Notes: generated from the letters alone by a model not told the origin. 64,000 bases of DNA from Chloroflexota bacterium (GCA_026708115.1 JAPOVL010000013.1:330752-394751); one strand, 5' to 3'. Positions 43,120 to 52,501 are shown, counted from the stretch's first letter. Translations and numbers: made by a program.

Positions 43120-43266
43120 AGCGGGTTTCCACCTGATTTTCGCAGCTTGGATCGCGCGCCAACGCGAGCGCCCAGAGTCGCGGATATCAACCTTCGCGAA
43201 CGAACTATGACGGGGACCGCGAAGATCTTCCTAAGTCGGTCGCAAGCGCTTGTTTAATTTTTCACA

Positions 43267-43295
43267 ATTCTACCGAAAAGGTCGTCGTATTACAA
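43267..43295 (-). promoter_or_regulatory. Promoter of the caa3 oxidase operon
   Basis: On the minus strand, TTGTAA (43290-43295), a 17-bp spacer and TAGAAT (43267-43272). Transcription is predicted to start near 43260, giving a leader of about 140 bases. Confidence 0.6.
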
Positions 43296-43427
43296 GCATG
43301 TTCAGCGCAGGTTGTCTCGCTTGCGCTGGCGGCTGCGTCCTGAGCTTTGTAGCTCGTCTAAGCTGAGTTGCATCGGCATCGGATACGTGGACGAACGCGC
43401 CTATCGCGGCTTCAGCGCCACTATAGC

Positions 43428-43457
43428 TTGAGCATGATAAGGGGGATCGTGTATCAT
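43428..43457 (+). promoter_or_regulatory. Promoter of the small membrane protein gene, predicted leaderless
   Basis: TTGAGC (43428-43433), an 18-bp spacer and TATCAT (43452-43457). The predicted start is within a few bases of the GTG-ATG at 43464-43469. Confidence 0.5.
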
Positions 43458-43466
43458 TGAGCTGTG

Positions 43467-43847
43467 ATGCAAAAGCCTGACCGAAAAGTTATCCTGTCAT
43501 CAGCCATGTCGCAATCCGCCCTCGCGAAGCTGACCAATCTGGTCCTGCTTTTGCTATGCGCGGTTACCACGTTCTTCTGTTTTTTTGCTATACAGGAACT
43601 GTTGCTTACGGCTGCCGCATACCTCATCTACCATGGCGTGGACAGTGCAGTGCGCCAGCGCTATGCGCTAATAACTGTGCGTAACGTGTGGCTGATCGGC
43701 GGAGGCGCGCTTCTGGTCGGTCTAACCATTGGCGGCTTCGAATACTTTTTCAAGCGCCTGGCGCAAGCGCGGACGCGCAAGCGGCTGCTCTTGATCTTGC
43801 TGGCGGAAATCGGCATTATCGCCTTGAGCCGGGTGGTGGCGGGATGA
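43467..43847 (+). CDS. Small membrane protein of unknown function
   Basis: 126 residues from the ATG (a GTG precedes it directly; a later ATG at 43506 is also possible). Two spans lie near residues 23-57, a third around 75-90 and a last hydrophobic stretch at the end. The loops are Arg-rich (FFKRLAQARTRKRLLL). No family is recognised. It is convergent with the PBP gene, 12 bp away. Confidence 0.65.
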   Translation: MQKPDRKVILSSAMSQSALAKLTNLVLLLLCAVTTFFCFFAIQELLLTAAAYLIYHGVDSAVRQRYALITVRNVWLIGGGALLVGLTIGGFEYFFKRLAQARTRKRLLLILLAEIGIIALSRVVAG

Positions 43848-43859
43848 ATTGCCCCACGC

Positions 43860-46037
43860 TCAAAAGGCGCCGAAGAAATAGTATTCTAAGATGTTGCGCG
43901 TGAGGGGTGCCGCGATGGCGGAGCCTTCTCCCGAGTTTTCCACCATCGTGACAACGGCGATCTGCGGATCTTTCGCTGGCGCGTAGGCGATGAACCAACT
44001 GTGCGGCAGTTCATCGTCCCCAGGGGCCTGCGCCGTGCCGGTCTTCCCGCAGACGCCGACGTCCAGCAGTGGGGAATAGAGAAACTGGTGCGCTGCCGTC
44101 CCCGCTCGCTGGTTGACAACACCACACAGTCCCTGCTGAACAATGGCGAGATTCGTGGACGAGACGCGAGTATCGTTCATGACATCGCGCTCGGCGACTA
44201 ACGTGCGCTGGTCGAGGATGCCTCGCTCGCGCACCAACAAGGGGCGCAAAAGGTATCCGCCGTTGGCAATGGCGGCATACAATCGAACCATCTGCAAGGG
44301 AGTTATCTGTACTTCGCCTTGGCCGATTGACAAGTTGACTGCAAAAGCGTAAGACCACGGTAAACCGGCGGTTTGCAAGACATTGTCGGGTGAGGGGATG
44401 CTGCCGCGCAATTCCGATATCGCATCGATACCGGTGAGTTGGCCCAGACCGAACTTGGCCGCGAACGCGGGCAGCAAATTTGGATCTTCCGCATTGAGAC
44501 GGAAGCCAACTTCATAAAAGAAGGGATTGCAACTGTGGGTGATGCCCGTCTGCGGCGACATGCTGCCATGGCCGCCAGGCAGCCAATCGTAACGTGTATC
44601 GAAGCCGTGGGTCCAAGTGCCGGTGCAATAATAGCGGGTGGATTCATCGTAGACGCCGCTCTCCAGAGCGGCGATCGCGCTTAGTCCTTTCATGACTGAG
44701 CCCGTCGGATAGAGACCCTGCGTCGCGCGGTTGATTTGAGGCTTTCGTTCGTCCTGCGCTAGTTTTTCCAGCACTTTGTTTGCTGTTTCCCGCCCGACAA
44801 CGGGAAATGGATTCAAGGCATTCCCATCAAAGGACGGGTAGCTGACCATCGCCAAAACCTCGCCATTATTGACGTCCATGACGACAACCGCCGCTCCATA
44901 GGAGATCCTGCCCCAAGCGTTGCTGCGATAGGCTTCGTCGAGTACGCGGATGATATTCTCTTGCAGCTTGGAGTCGATCGTAAGCCAGATGCTTTCAGGC
45001 ACCTGTGAACCAACTTCGCTCAACAAGCGCAGCCGAACCCCGCTTGGCGATACCAGGGACAGCTTGCCACCCGGGCGCCCAGCCAGGGTATCATTCCAGC
45101 TTGCTTCGATGGCCGCTTTTCCGATGATGGTCCCGGCGTTATATCCGATGGCTTCGAGCTCCGGGATTTGATCGGCATCCGGATAGCCGACATGCCCCAG
45201 GATATGGGGCATCAGCGTTCCGTTGACATAGCGGCGGGTGGCTTCTTGCTCGAATTCGGCCTTGCAGGCGTTTTCTATTTTGTCGCCATGTCGGATGTAA
45301 ACCTGTGGCTCCAGGATGCCGGCGTCAACCAGCCAGTCGGCGCCCGATCGCTGATCAAACAATTCAGTAAACTCGCTGACGGGCTTGTTCTGGGCTTCCG
45401 CCAGCAGTTGGAAGCATGCGCTTCTGTCGGGTATCTCGGCATTGTTGACAAGTATGCGGACCATCCGACCGTATTGGTCGGCGAGCGATTCGCCGTTGCG
45501 GTCGTAGATGTTGGCGCGGCCGGGTATCTGCGCTTGGAACACCAGACGCGCGCCGTTGCCCATCTCGGCAAAGATGTCGGCGAGCGACCAGGCGACGCGC
45601 CATTGATTTACGCTTGGGTCGACGACGAGGTGCAGTCGGCGCTTGGGGTCGACAAAAGAACCGAGGATGCGCGTGTGGAAGGTCATCTGATACTGGAAAA
45701 CGAGAACGCGCCCGTCAGTGCCGAAGAGCGCTTCCGCTTTGTATTCCAGTCGCTGAAAACTCATCGTGGACTGAGCCTGCTGGTACGCCAGGCGGAAGTC
45801 GCCGAGAGGCGTGGCCTCTTGCAGGCGCTGCGTTAGCAGGCGGTGCATTTGATTGAAGTTCTGTTCTTGCCAGGCGGTCAGGAAGGAATTGGCAATCTTG
45901 GCTGCGGATTCCAGATCGGGCGCAACAGTAGGGCCCGCCCTTACGGTGGGCAGGGGCGCGGCAGAGTCCTCGACCTGAGGTCGACATCCGACCAAGACAA
46001 CTATGACTAGCAGGCTGCAAAAAGCCAGTCGATGCAC
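43860..46037 (-). CDS. Lipoprotein class B penicillin-binding protein with MecA-like N-terminal domain
   Basis: 725 residues. The signal ends in a lipobox with Cys18 (VVLVGC), so the protein is probably lipid-anchored rather than held by a membrane helix. Residues about 42-155 resemble the NTF2-like N-terminal domain of PBP2a/MecA. A PBP dimerisation region with IPGRANIYDRNGESLA follows. The transpeptidase motifs are complete: Ser447-V-M-Lys450, Ser502-C-Asn504 and Lys665-T-G-Thr668. It should cross-link peptidoglycan peptides. It is not near other division or elongation genes. Confidence 0.9.
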   Translation of the reverse strand: MHRLAFCSLLVIVVLVGCRPQVEDSAAPLPTVRAGPTVAPDLESAAKIANSFLTAWQEQNFNQMHRLLTQRLQEATPLGDFRLAYQQAQSTMSFQRLEYKAEALFGTDGRVLVFQYQMTFHTRILGSFVDPKRRLHLVVDPSVNQWRVAWSLADIFAEMGNGARLVFQAQIPGRANIYDRNGESLADQYGRMVRILVNNAEIPDRSACFQLLAEAQNKPVSEFTELFDQRSGADWLVDAGILEPQVYIRHGDKIENACKAEFEQEATRRYVNGTLMPHILGHVGYPDADQIPELEAIGYNAGTIIGKAAIEASWNDTLAGRPGGKLSLVSPSGVRLRLLSEVGSQVPESIWLTIDSKLQENIIRVLDEAYRSNAWGRISYGAAVVVMDVNNGEVLAMVSYPSFDGNALNPFPVVGRETANKVLEKLAQDERKPQINRATQGLYPTGSVMKGLSAIAALESGVYDESTRYYCTGTWTHGFDTRYDWLPGGHGSMSPQTGITHSCNPFFYEVGFRLNAEDPNLLPAFAAKFGLGQLTGIDAISELRGSIPSPDNVLQTAGLPWSYAFAVNLSIGQGEVQITPLQMVRLYAAIANGGYLLRPLLVRERGILDQRTLVAERDVMNDTRVSSTNLAIVQQGLCGVVNQRAGTAAHQFLYSPLLDVGVCGKTGTAQAPGDDELPHSWFIAYAPAKDPQIAVVTMVENSGEGSAIAAPLTRNILEYYFFGAF

Positions 46038-46118
46038 GGTACTCTGCTCGTTGATTGATCAACCTGCGGACAATGGTATACCCGAATGACGATTCGCGCT
46101 ATGACAGGTCGACGCCCC

Positions 46119-47270
46119 CTAGCGATCAAGATGCTCCCAGTTGTCTGTTCGAATCGTCACCTTATGTGGCTGGCCGTCGCTAATGAACTCTGCGATATTC
46201 CGCCCATCTTGCCCCTCAAACCGTCGTGAGATCGGAAAGCGATCCAGATTCACCCAAAGTTCATATGTCCAGCCGTAACGCATTGCGTCGAAGTAGCCGA
46301 CGCTTTCTCGCATCACTAGCTCGTTGCATGGGCCACCCGCAATCGGGCAACCTGCCAGATTCTCGCGAGGTCCAAACAAGATGCGTTCGGCAGATACGCG
46401 CTCTAGTGATTTTCTGTCGACATAATAGAAATCCCAGGCAAGATCATGTACTTGCCATCTTTGTAGTTCGGGATTGAATACTTCAAGCACTGTATGTTGC
46501 GCCAAGTAGCCAGGCACCGGGCTGTAGAGAAAGACTAATCTGCTTTCGATGCCCAATTCGCTCAAGATCGTTAACATAGCGGTCGACCGGCCATCGCACA
46601 AGAGATGGGGTCGTTCGCTGCTTCGTCCCTGCGCGTAATTGAACATCAGTTCAATGGCATCTCCATAATCGGCGTCGTAGTCTTCCTGCAAGTCCGGAAT
46701 ACTGTTCGCTTGGATAAAGCGATGCGTCTCGTCAATAGTTTCTGTCGGGCTAAGATTCTGATCGTAGATCTGCCGGGCGATGCCCGACATTTCGGCGTAT
46801 TGTTTGGCTAGGATGCTCCACCGGCGAACCCGACGCAAATGGAACTCTTCGCTCCAGTCGCTGCCCATATTGTCGAACGTGCCGGTAGCATCAACATTGA
46901 CGACCGCGACTTTCCAATAGAAGCTGCCCAGGTCTACGCTGTAACTGTCAATCGCCTCGGCGACGGACACGCGCGCCTCTTCGCTCCAAATTTCACGATA
47001 GGGAAGTTCTTCTGGCCAGATGCGCAAGGCAAAGAACTGATTCTCGTTGAGCCCCGCATCCCAGCGCCATGCCAGTTCAAGTTCAGATTCCACAAACTCG
47101 CTGCCGTCGGATGGCGCAATGAGCGCGGGCGCGGATTGCGAAACAGGGGAGTTTTGTTGCGGCAGGTAGACGGCCAGATTTTGAAATGGCAATGTCGAGC
47201 CCACGATAAAGCCACCAATACCAGTGAAAATGAACAGAAAGATGATAAGTACGACGACCCTTGCTTGCAC
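46119..47270 (-). CDS. Secreted transglutaminase-like protein
   Basis: 383 residues. An N-terminal membrane helix (about 6-24) anchors or exports it. An Fn3-like segment (PSDGSEFVESELELAWRWD) is at 52-145. The transglutaminase-like fold has its triad visible: Cys225 in LLCDGRSTAML, His259 in AQHTVLEVFNP and Asp276 in VHDLAWD. Such domains act as peptidases, amidases or cross-linkers at the surface. It is on the same strand as the PBP gene, 81 bp upstream of it, so a joint envelope role is plausible. Confidence 0.78.
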   Translation of the reverse strand: MQARVVVLIIFLFIFTGIGGFIVGSTLPFQNLAVYLPQQNSPVSQSAPALIAPSDGSEFVESELELAWRWDAGLNENQFFALRIWPEELPYREIWSEEARVSVAEAIDSYSVDLGSFYWKVAVVNVDATGTFDNMGSDWSEEFHLRRVRRWSILAKQYAEMSGIARQIYDQNLSPTETIDETHRFIQANSIPDLQEDYDADYGDAIELMFNYAQGRSSERPHLLCDGRSTAMLTILSELGIESRLVFLYSPVPGYLAQHTVLEVFNPELQRWQVHDLAWDFYYVDRKSLERVSAERILFGPRENLAGCPIAGGPCNELVMRESVGYFDAMRYGWTYELWVNLDRFPISRRFEGQDGRNIAEFISDGQPHKVTIRTDNWEHLDR

Positions 47271-47323
47271 TGTGCTTTCAACCTCAGATCAAATCAACTC
47301 ACTATCGTACGCCTGTTGAAAGT

Positions 47324-47908
47324 TCAAGTTCTTTGAAATCTGTACCAACTCGAGGCGGCGCCTATCGCCGTATCTGTGCCTTGCTGCTGCCAGACCAAAT
47401 TCAATGCCGGCGTGAAAAGGCGCTCCACCGTTTGCGGCGTCCATCCCACCGTCGAATCGGCACGCGGATGACTGGCGTAGAGCATGAAAGCGCCGCCGAC
47501 TTTGAGCATTTGCGGGATCGCCTTTGCATATCCGGGCGCGGCATCCTTGTCGATGCAGTGACCGCATCCGATGTCGATGACGAGATCATAGGGCGGTCGC
47601 AGGCCCGGCAACTCATCGAGCTTCGTGACATCATGGCGGAACAGGCGACAAGTCTCGGCGGGAAACTGCTGCAGTTTGTCTCGGGCGAGGTCAATCGCAG
47701 CCTGCACGAAATCGATGCCGTCGGCTCGCCAACCTTTCTTGAGCAGATCACGCATGACCGTGCCTGTGCCGCAGCCCAGATCAAGCCCATTGCCCGGCGG
47801 CATCTCCGACAGGATCTCAAAGATCTCCGGCGGCGTGACGCCGCTGTCCCAGGGCATGTCGCCCGCAGCGTAGCGTTCGCTGAAATTCCGTCGCTGATCT
47901 TCGTTCAA
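47324..47908 (-). CDS. SAM-dependent methyltransferase, class I
   Basis: 194 residues. The motif I loop GLDLGCGTGTVMRDL is at about 40-54, then ADGIDFVQAAID, and YDLVIDIGCGHCID in the motif IV position. The family resembles thiopurine- and tellurite-type small-molecule methyltransferases (MPWDSGVTPPE at the N-terminus). Substrate unknown. mutS2 ends 16 bp downstream of its start on the same strand. Confidence 0.85.
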   Translation of the reverse strand: MNEDQRRNFSERYAAGDMPWDSGVTPPEIFEILSEMPPGNGLDLGCGTGTVMRDLLKKGWRADGIDFVQAAIDLARDKLQQFPAETCRLFRHDVTKLDELPGLRPPYDLVIDIGCGHCIDKDAAPGYAKAIPQMLKVGGAFMLYASHPRADSTVGWTPQTVERLFTPALNLVWQQQGTDTAIGAASSWYRFQRT

Positions 47909-47924
47909 AACTTGGCGTCCCGAC

Positions 47925-50336
47925 TTAGGTGATTGGCACCATGTGAATGACGGTGACGCCGGCGCCGCCTTCGTTGTTTTGTCCCTGCGTCACTTTGCTC
48001 ACCAAGCTGTGTTCGCGCAGGTATTGTCGTACCGCTTGACGCAGGCGGCCGGTGCCTTTGCCGTGGATGATCCTGCCAAAGGGCAATCCTGACGTGTAAG
48101 CCGCGTCGACATAACGGTCGAGGATTTCCAGCGCTTCTTCCACGCGTTTGCCGCGAATATCCAGTTCCATGCCCGGCGACTCTACCGCGGGCGGCACGGT
48201 GTTGATCGGCTGGTATTCGCGCACATGACCGCGTTCTTTAGCCCGTATCTCGCTGCGGCTGCGCTTGCGCATGTCGGTGAATTTTGCGCGCACACGCAAG
48301 GATCCAACCTGCACCTGCGCGCCCTTGTCATCAAGCTCCCCGATGACACCCTCCGCATTGAGCGTGTCGAGAAAGACCGTGTCTCCAATTCGCGGCAGCC
48401 AATCGACGTCTTCAAGTTGCTGCACCTCTTCGGCCCCGTCAAGCGGGGCCTGGGTCCACTTCGCCATCTTTTCGGCGGCGGCTTGCAACGCGATAATCGT
48501 TTGCGCCGGCATCCCGGCAGCGCGCAACTCGTTACGCATCTTGCGTAACTCCTTGTTGAAGTCCGCCAGGTCTTCTTCGGCATGGCGGCGGGCGGCGCGA
48601 ATGACATCGCGGCGCTCGTCTTCGATCTTGTCTAGGCGCACTTGCAAATCGTCGCGCTGCCCGGCGAGTTCCTCCCTCAGCCGCTTAACCTCTTCCTGCT
48701 GGATACGAATGTCGGCGCGACTGCGCTGAATCTCGTTGAGAAGATCATCAGCGGCCAGTTCTTCGGTCGCGACCATACCCCGCGCGTCTTCGATGATTTT
48801 CTTGTTCAGTCCCAGGCGCTCGGCGATTGCCAGCGCGTTGGAGCGACCGGGCAAGCCGACAATCAGGCGGTAGGTGGGACGCAGCGTCTCCAGGTCAAAC
48901 TCGACGCTGGCGTTTCGCACGCCAGCAGTTTCAACGCCGTAGACCTTTAGCTCGGGATGGTGCGTGGTTACCAGGGTCGTAACCCCTTTGCGCTTCAACT
49001 GGTTGAGCAGGGCCCGCGCCAACGCCGAGCCTTCGCTGGGGTCGGTGCCAGCTCCAACCTCGTCAAGGATGACCAGCGAACGTCCGTCGCAGAGGTCTAG
49101 GATGTCGATGATATTGGTCATGTGCGAGGAGAAGGTCGAGAGCGACTGTTCGATGCTCTGTTCATCGCCGATATCGGCGTAAACGCCGCGAAAGACCGAC
49201 AATGTCGCTTCGACGGCGGGAATGTGCAGGCCGCACTGCGCCATCAGAACCATCAATCCGACGGTCTTTAGAGCGACCGTCTTGCCGCCCGTATTGGGCC
49301 CGGTGATCACCATAACCCAAGTGTCGTCGTCAAATCCGAGATCGAGCGGCACCACCTGTCCCTTGAGCAAGGGGTGGCGCGCGCCCTTCAGTTGTATTGT
49401 CGAGCCGGGGTGATTTGTTCCCGGCGGTCCCTGTTCATTTCGCTCCATCGCCACCATCTTGGGCTGGATGCAGTTATGCTCCAGCGCGTAGCGCGCCTTG
49501 GCAAAGGTCAGGTCGAGATAGCCCAGCAACTGCACAGTGCGTACGATGCGCTCGCTTTCGCCCGCGACCTCTTCGGTCAGGTCGCTGAGTATACGGCGGA
49601 TCTCTTTCTCTTCGTCGATCTGCAGTTCGCGCCATTTGTTGTTGAGTTCAACCGTATCCAGCGGCTCAATAAATAGCGTAGCGCCAGACGACGACGAGTC
49701 GTGAACAATGCCTTTGATCTTGCCCTTGTGCTCGGCTTTGATGGGTATCACATAACGACCGTGGCGCATCGTGACCAGGGCTTCTTGTAGCTTGTCATGA
49801 TTGGCTCGATTGCTGACGATGCGATTCAGCTTGTTTTGCAAACGCTCGAAGGCGATCTTCAAGTCGCGGCGAATGATCGCTAGTCTGGCGCTGGCGCTGT
49901 CCTTGATTTCGGCATTGTCGTCGATGGACTTCTCGATAGACAACTGCAGTTCGCTGCACTCTTCCAGTTCGTTCGCCAGTTCAGAAAGCAGCGGAAAACT
50001 CGCTTTCAGACGCCCCAGAGTACGCCGAAGCGTACTTGCCCGGCGCAAGGTATAGCGGATATCGAGCAGGATGCTCGCTTCGATGATGGCGCCGCGCTGA
50101 GAGCGAATGACCGGATCGCGAACATCGCGGGCCCCCTGTACCGTGATATTGGACTTTTCTTCGAGCAGGACGAGCGCTTCAGCAGTTTCCCGTTGCCACA
50201 ATCGCACCTCTTCAATCTCGGTAGAGGGATGCAGTTCAATGGCAAACTCCTCGCCGGCGCCGAAGCTGGTATACCGCGAGAGCTCTTGCAGGATCTTGTG
50301 CAGTTCCAGGGTTGCGATGGTTTTCTCGGTTATCAT
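47925..50336 (-). CDS. mutS2: Endonuclease MutS2
   Basis: 803 residues. It lacks the mismatch-recognition domain of MutS. It starts with the long coiled clamp, followed by the ABC-type ATPase with Walker A ITGPNTGGKTVALK and the D-loop region LVILDEVGAGTDPSEG. Another coiled coil and a KOW-like part (GDTVFLD) follow. The C-terminal Smr domain has LDIRGKRVEEALE and IIHGKGTGRLRQAV. MutS2 suppresses recombination and, in Bacillus, rescues collided ribosomes. Order and length are standard. Confidence 0.96.
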   Translation of the reverse strand: MITEKTIATLELHKILQELSRYTSFGAGEEFAIELHPSTEIEEVRLWQRETAEALVLLEEKSNITVQGARDVRDPVIRSQRGAIIEASILLDIRYTLRRASTLRRTLGRLKASFPLLSELANELEECSELQLSIEKSIDDNAEIKDSASARLAIIRRDLKIAFERLQNKLNRIVSNRANHDKLQEALVTMRHGRYVIPIKAEHKGKIKGIVHDSSSSGATLFIEPLDTVELNNKWRELQIDEEKEIRRILSDLTEEVAGESERIVRTVQLLGYLDLTFAKARYALEHNCIQPKMVAMERNEQGPPGTNHPGSTIQLKGARHPLLKGQVVPLDLGFDDDTWVMVITGPNTGGKTVALKTVGLMVLMAQCGLHIPAVEATLSVFRGVYADIGDEQSIEQSLSTFSSHMTNIIDILDLCDGRSLVILDEVGAGTDPSEGSALARALLNQLKRKGVTTLVTTHHPELKVYGVETAGVRNASVEFDLETLRPTYRLIVGLPGRSNALAIAERLGLNKKIIEDARGMVATEELAADDLLNEIQRSRADIRIQQEEVKRLREELAGQRDDLQVRLDKIEDERRDVIRAARRHAEEDLADFNKELRKMRNELRAAGMPAQTIIALQAAAEKMAKWTQAPLDGAEEVQQLEDVDWLPRIGDTVFLDTLNAEGVIGELDDKGAQVQVGSLRVRAKFTDMRKRSRSEIRAKERGHVREYQPINTVPPAVESPGMELDIRGKRVEEALEILDRYVDAAYTSGLPFGRIIHGKGTGRLRQAVRQYLREHSLVSKVTQGQNNEGGAGVTVIHMVPIT

Positions 50337-50742
50337 TTTCTTCAGTATTCGAAACTAGCAAGGGCGATAGTGGAGCCTGCGGTCCGGACGAGGCGCATGC
50401 CATTGTATGGCAGCGCTGGCCCCATGTCAATAAAAGCAAATCTTGGGAAAGCGGCTGAGGACACGATAGGTTGCTAAATGGCGCGATTCCAAGTTTTACC
50501 CCACCCCCGGCCCCCGCAAGCTTCATCTATAGCGAAACCCGTAGACACACGCGCGACAATGCCGCCGCCCACGCAAAATACCTTGCATCCCGCGATGTTT
50601 AGCTCCCCCTCCGGAGGGCTGTGTCTACGCGCCCCTGATGCCTCGGGGTTTCCGCCCCCCGCTTAGCGGCGGGATTGAGGGGGGATACGGGCCGGGGGTG
50701 GGTGTAGTGGTTCTATAAAACTGGACACTTTTCCCCAGAATT

Positions 50743-50912
50743 TGAGGGAGGGGGGCTTAAACGCAATGATTGCGCGACCTAAGCACCCCTTCCCTCCTTG
50801 TGGGATTTCCGCCCCCCGCTTAGCGGGGGGACCGAGGGGGGCAGAGGCCGGGGGATGGGGGGTTGGTTTGCGAAATTCGCATGATTTACTTCGTTTTACT
50901 GAGCGCACAGAG
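50743..50912 (-). repeat. Composite dispersed repeat, copy A
   Basis: Read on the minus strand: GTAAAACGAAGTAAATCATG-CGCAAACCAACCCCCCATCC, then GGGAAGGGGTGCTTAGGTCG and CGCAATCATTGCGTTTAAGC. The same two blocks in the same order occur at 56737 and 63461 on the plus strand. Confidence 0.75.
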
Positions 50913-50930
50913 AAATGGCTCACTTACTTC

Positions 50931-50955
50931 GTGCTCTTTGTGTCTTTGTGGTTGG
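50931..50955 (-). repeat. Dispersed repeat fragment, inverted copy of 13598-13617
   Basis: The minus strand reads CAACCACAAAGACACAAAGA, identical over 20 bases to the plus strand near 13598. Confidence 0.6.
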
Positions 50956-51053
50956 CCCTGCTTTCGACCGGGCAAAATCGCTTGACTTGCCAATAATCTG
51001 AAATGCATCCAAATCTTGGGAAAGCGCGGATGATCAGCGGTCATGACTGCGAC

Positions 51054-51836
51054 TCAGGGCGTAATGCCGCGCTCTTTCAGCAGCTCAAGCGCCTCAATGA
51101 GATACTTCGTTTCGGCGTAGCGCGGCGCAGGCCCATAGCCCAGGTTCATGGGAAAATCCGGATCCTTCGCGGTCCCCGGATGCGCGACGATCTCGACCGT
51201 GCCCGACAACGAGGCGACGCGATCGGCGAATTCAGCCGGCGAACGCGAGATCCAGCCTTGTATGCCTGTCATGTAGTCGGGCATGAAGAACGCGTAACGC
51301 TGCGATTGCCCTTGCTGGCGGGGCAGGATGGCATGTGGCGAGATCGTCGCGCGGAAGCTATGCCCGCGCACCCAGTCCACCTGGTATACCGCGGCCAATT
51401 CGTGCACGATGTCGCGTAGGATGGGCAACGAATGAAAATGATGATGGGTAGAGATATGCTGGGGTTGCACGCCAGCATCAACCAGACGCCGCAATTGCGC
51501 GTCCAATTCATTGCGGATCCAGCGGATGGTGTCTTTGCTGAAAAACAGACCGCGCAGGTACAAGCTGAACTTGTCGCGGAAGCTGTGATCGTCCTTTAGC
51601 AGATGCGGATGGCGGGGACCGCGCCGGTCCACCGGGCTTCCGTCGGTCAAGGTTAGATGCGCGCCGACGTCAAGTTCGGGACAGTCGCTGAAGCGTTCCA
51701 GCGCGTGCCGGTAACCCGGGAAATTGGTCATCACGCTGGCCGCGCTGATATAACCGTGTTTATGTAAGTCGTAGGTGGCTTGATTGATGCCTTCGGACAT
51801 GCCGCAGTCGTCGGCGGTGACGATCAGCCGCTGCAT
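51054..51836 (-). CDS. YdjC/ChbG-family carbohydrate deacetylase
   Basis: 260 residues. The metal-binding start is VTADDCGMSEGIN with Asp9/Asp10. HISTHHHFHSLP supplies the metal histidines, and AHPG near the C-terminus is the last conserved block. Family members remove acetyl groups from diacetylchitobiose or hopanoid-linked sugars. The specific substrate is unknown. The start overlaps the preceding phosphatase gene by 13 bp, so they are probably co-expressed. Confidence 0.88.
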   Translation of the reverse strand: MQRLIVTADDCGMSEGINQATYDLHKHGYISAASVMTNFPGYRHALERFSDCPELDVGAHLTLTDGSPVDRRGPRHPHLLKDDHSFRDKFSLYLRGLFFSKDTIRWIRNELDAQLRRLVDAGVQPQHISTHHHFHSLPILRDIVHELAAVYQVDWVRGHSFRATISPHAILPRQQGQSQRYAFFMPDYMTGIQGWISRSPAEFADRVASLSGTVEIVAHPGTAKDPDFPMNLGYGPAPRYAETKYLIEALELLKERGITP

Positions 51837-52420
51837 GGCGCGTGACCGTGCCTTTCTTGCCAGGCAGCCGCGAATTCATCGAGTACCGCTCGCTGCGCCG
51901 CCGTCAAATGGACAAATGGCCGCGCCTGCTTGATCTCTTGCAGGGCGTCTTGCGGCGTCAGTCCGGTCGAGATCAAATAGGCGGCGGCCATGGTTGGCGC
52001 GCGTCCCACCCCTACGCCGCAATGGATATAGACTTTGCCGCCGCGAGCGATTTCGTCGCGCGCGAATTCCGCGCCGCGGGACAAGTCGGCGACTGCGGGA
52101 GGACTGTTGTCAATTGTGGCCAGGTGCAAGTGCCGGTCCCCGGCAATGCCCGCGTCGACATCGCTGAACCGCTGCTCGCGCATGTTGATGATGGCGCTGA
52201 TGCCGCGCTGCCGCATATTTCGATATCCACGGGCGCTATGCTGCCCGCCAAGATAAAGTTGCGGCCTCACTTCGCTCAACTGCCAGAGCGGCGCGCCGCT
52301 CATTTTTCGCCAGGTTTGATCCACGACCCGCAGCAGAATCGGCCAGGGGCCCGTTTTTGTCAGGCTGATGACTCTGGTGAGCGGATGGGGGGGCTTGGCA
52401 GCGGATTTCATGGAGCGCAT
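51824..52420 (-). CDS. Dual-specificity protein phosphatase
   Basis: 198 residues. The phosphatase P-loop is HCGVGVGRAPT with Cys134 and Arg140. The general acid Asp104 lies in ATIDNSPP. It removes phosphate from protein or lipid or nucleotide substrates through a cysteinyl intermediate. It overlaps the deacetylase gene at its 3' end. Two ATGs near the start (codons 1 and 4) cannot be separated. Small bacterial DSPs of this type have no uniform role. Confidence 0.87.
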   Translation of the reverse strand: MRSMKSAAKPPHPLTRVISLTKTGPWPILLRVVDQTWRKMSGAPLWQLSEVRPQLYLGGQHSARGYRNMRQRGISAIINMREQRFSDVDAGIAGDRHLHLATIDNSPPAVADLSRGAEFARDEIARGGKVYIHCGVGVGRAPTMAAAYLISTGLTPQDALQEIKQARPFVHLTAAQRAVLDEFAAAWQERHGHAPCSG

Positions 52421-52501
52421 TGTATCACATTTGCCTGGCGCTTTTGGCGAGCGCGCCGTCTTTGTGTTAAGTTACAGGACACGCTTAGGGAAGGACATCA
52501 G

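Larger units (their letters stand above)
43120..43463. other. Divergent intergenic region between ctaC and a small membrane protein
   Basis: 344 bp. It holds the minus-strand caa3 promoter (43267-43295) and the plus-strand promoter of the next gene (43428-43457). No further gene or repeat was recognised. Confidence 0.6.
50337..51053. other. 717-bp repeat-rich intergenic region
   Basis: No gene is supported. It carries two GC-rich units sharing TTTCCGCCCCCCGCTTAGCGG, at 50649-50702 and 50806-50860; the latter contains a perfect hairpin CCCCCCGC-TTA-GCGGGGGG at 50812-50830. It also carries one composite-repeat copy and an inverted ACCACAAAGACACAAAG fragment. The word AAATCTTGGGAAAGCG occurs at both ends (50436 and 51010), flanking the whole repeat cluster. 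Confidence 0.7.

Noticed and set aside
50337..51053. Possible CRISPR array or small genes in the repeat region
   Set aside because: Repeats are few, unequal in spacing and of several families; no regular spacers or cas genes.
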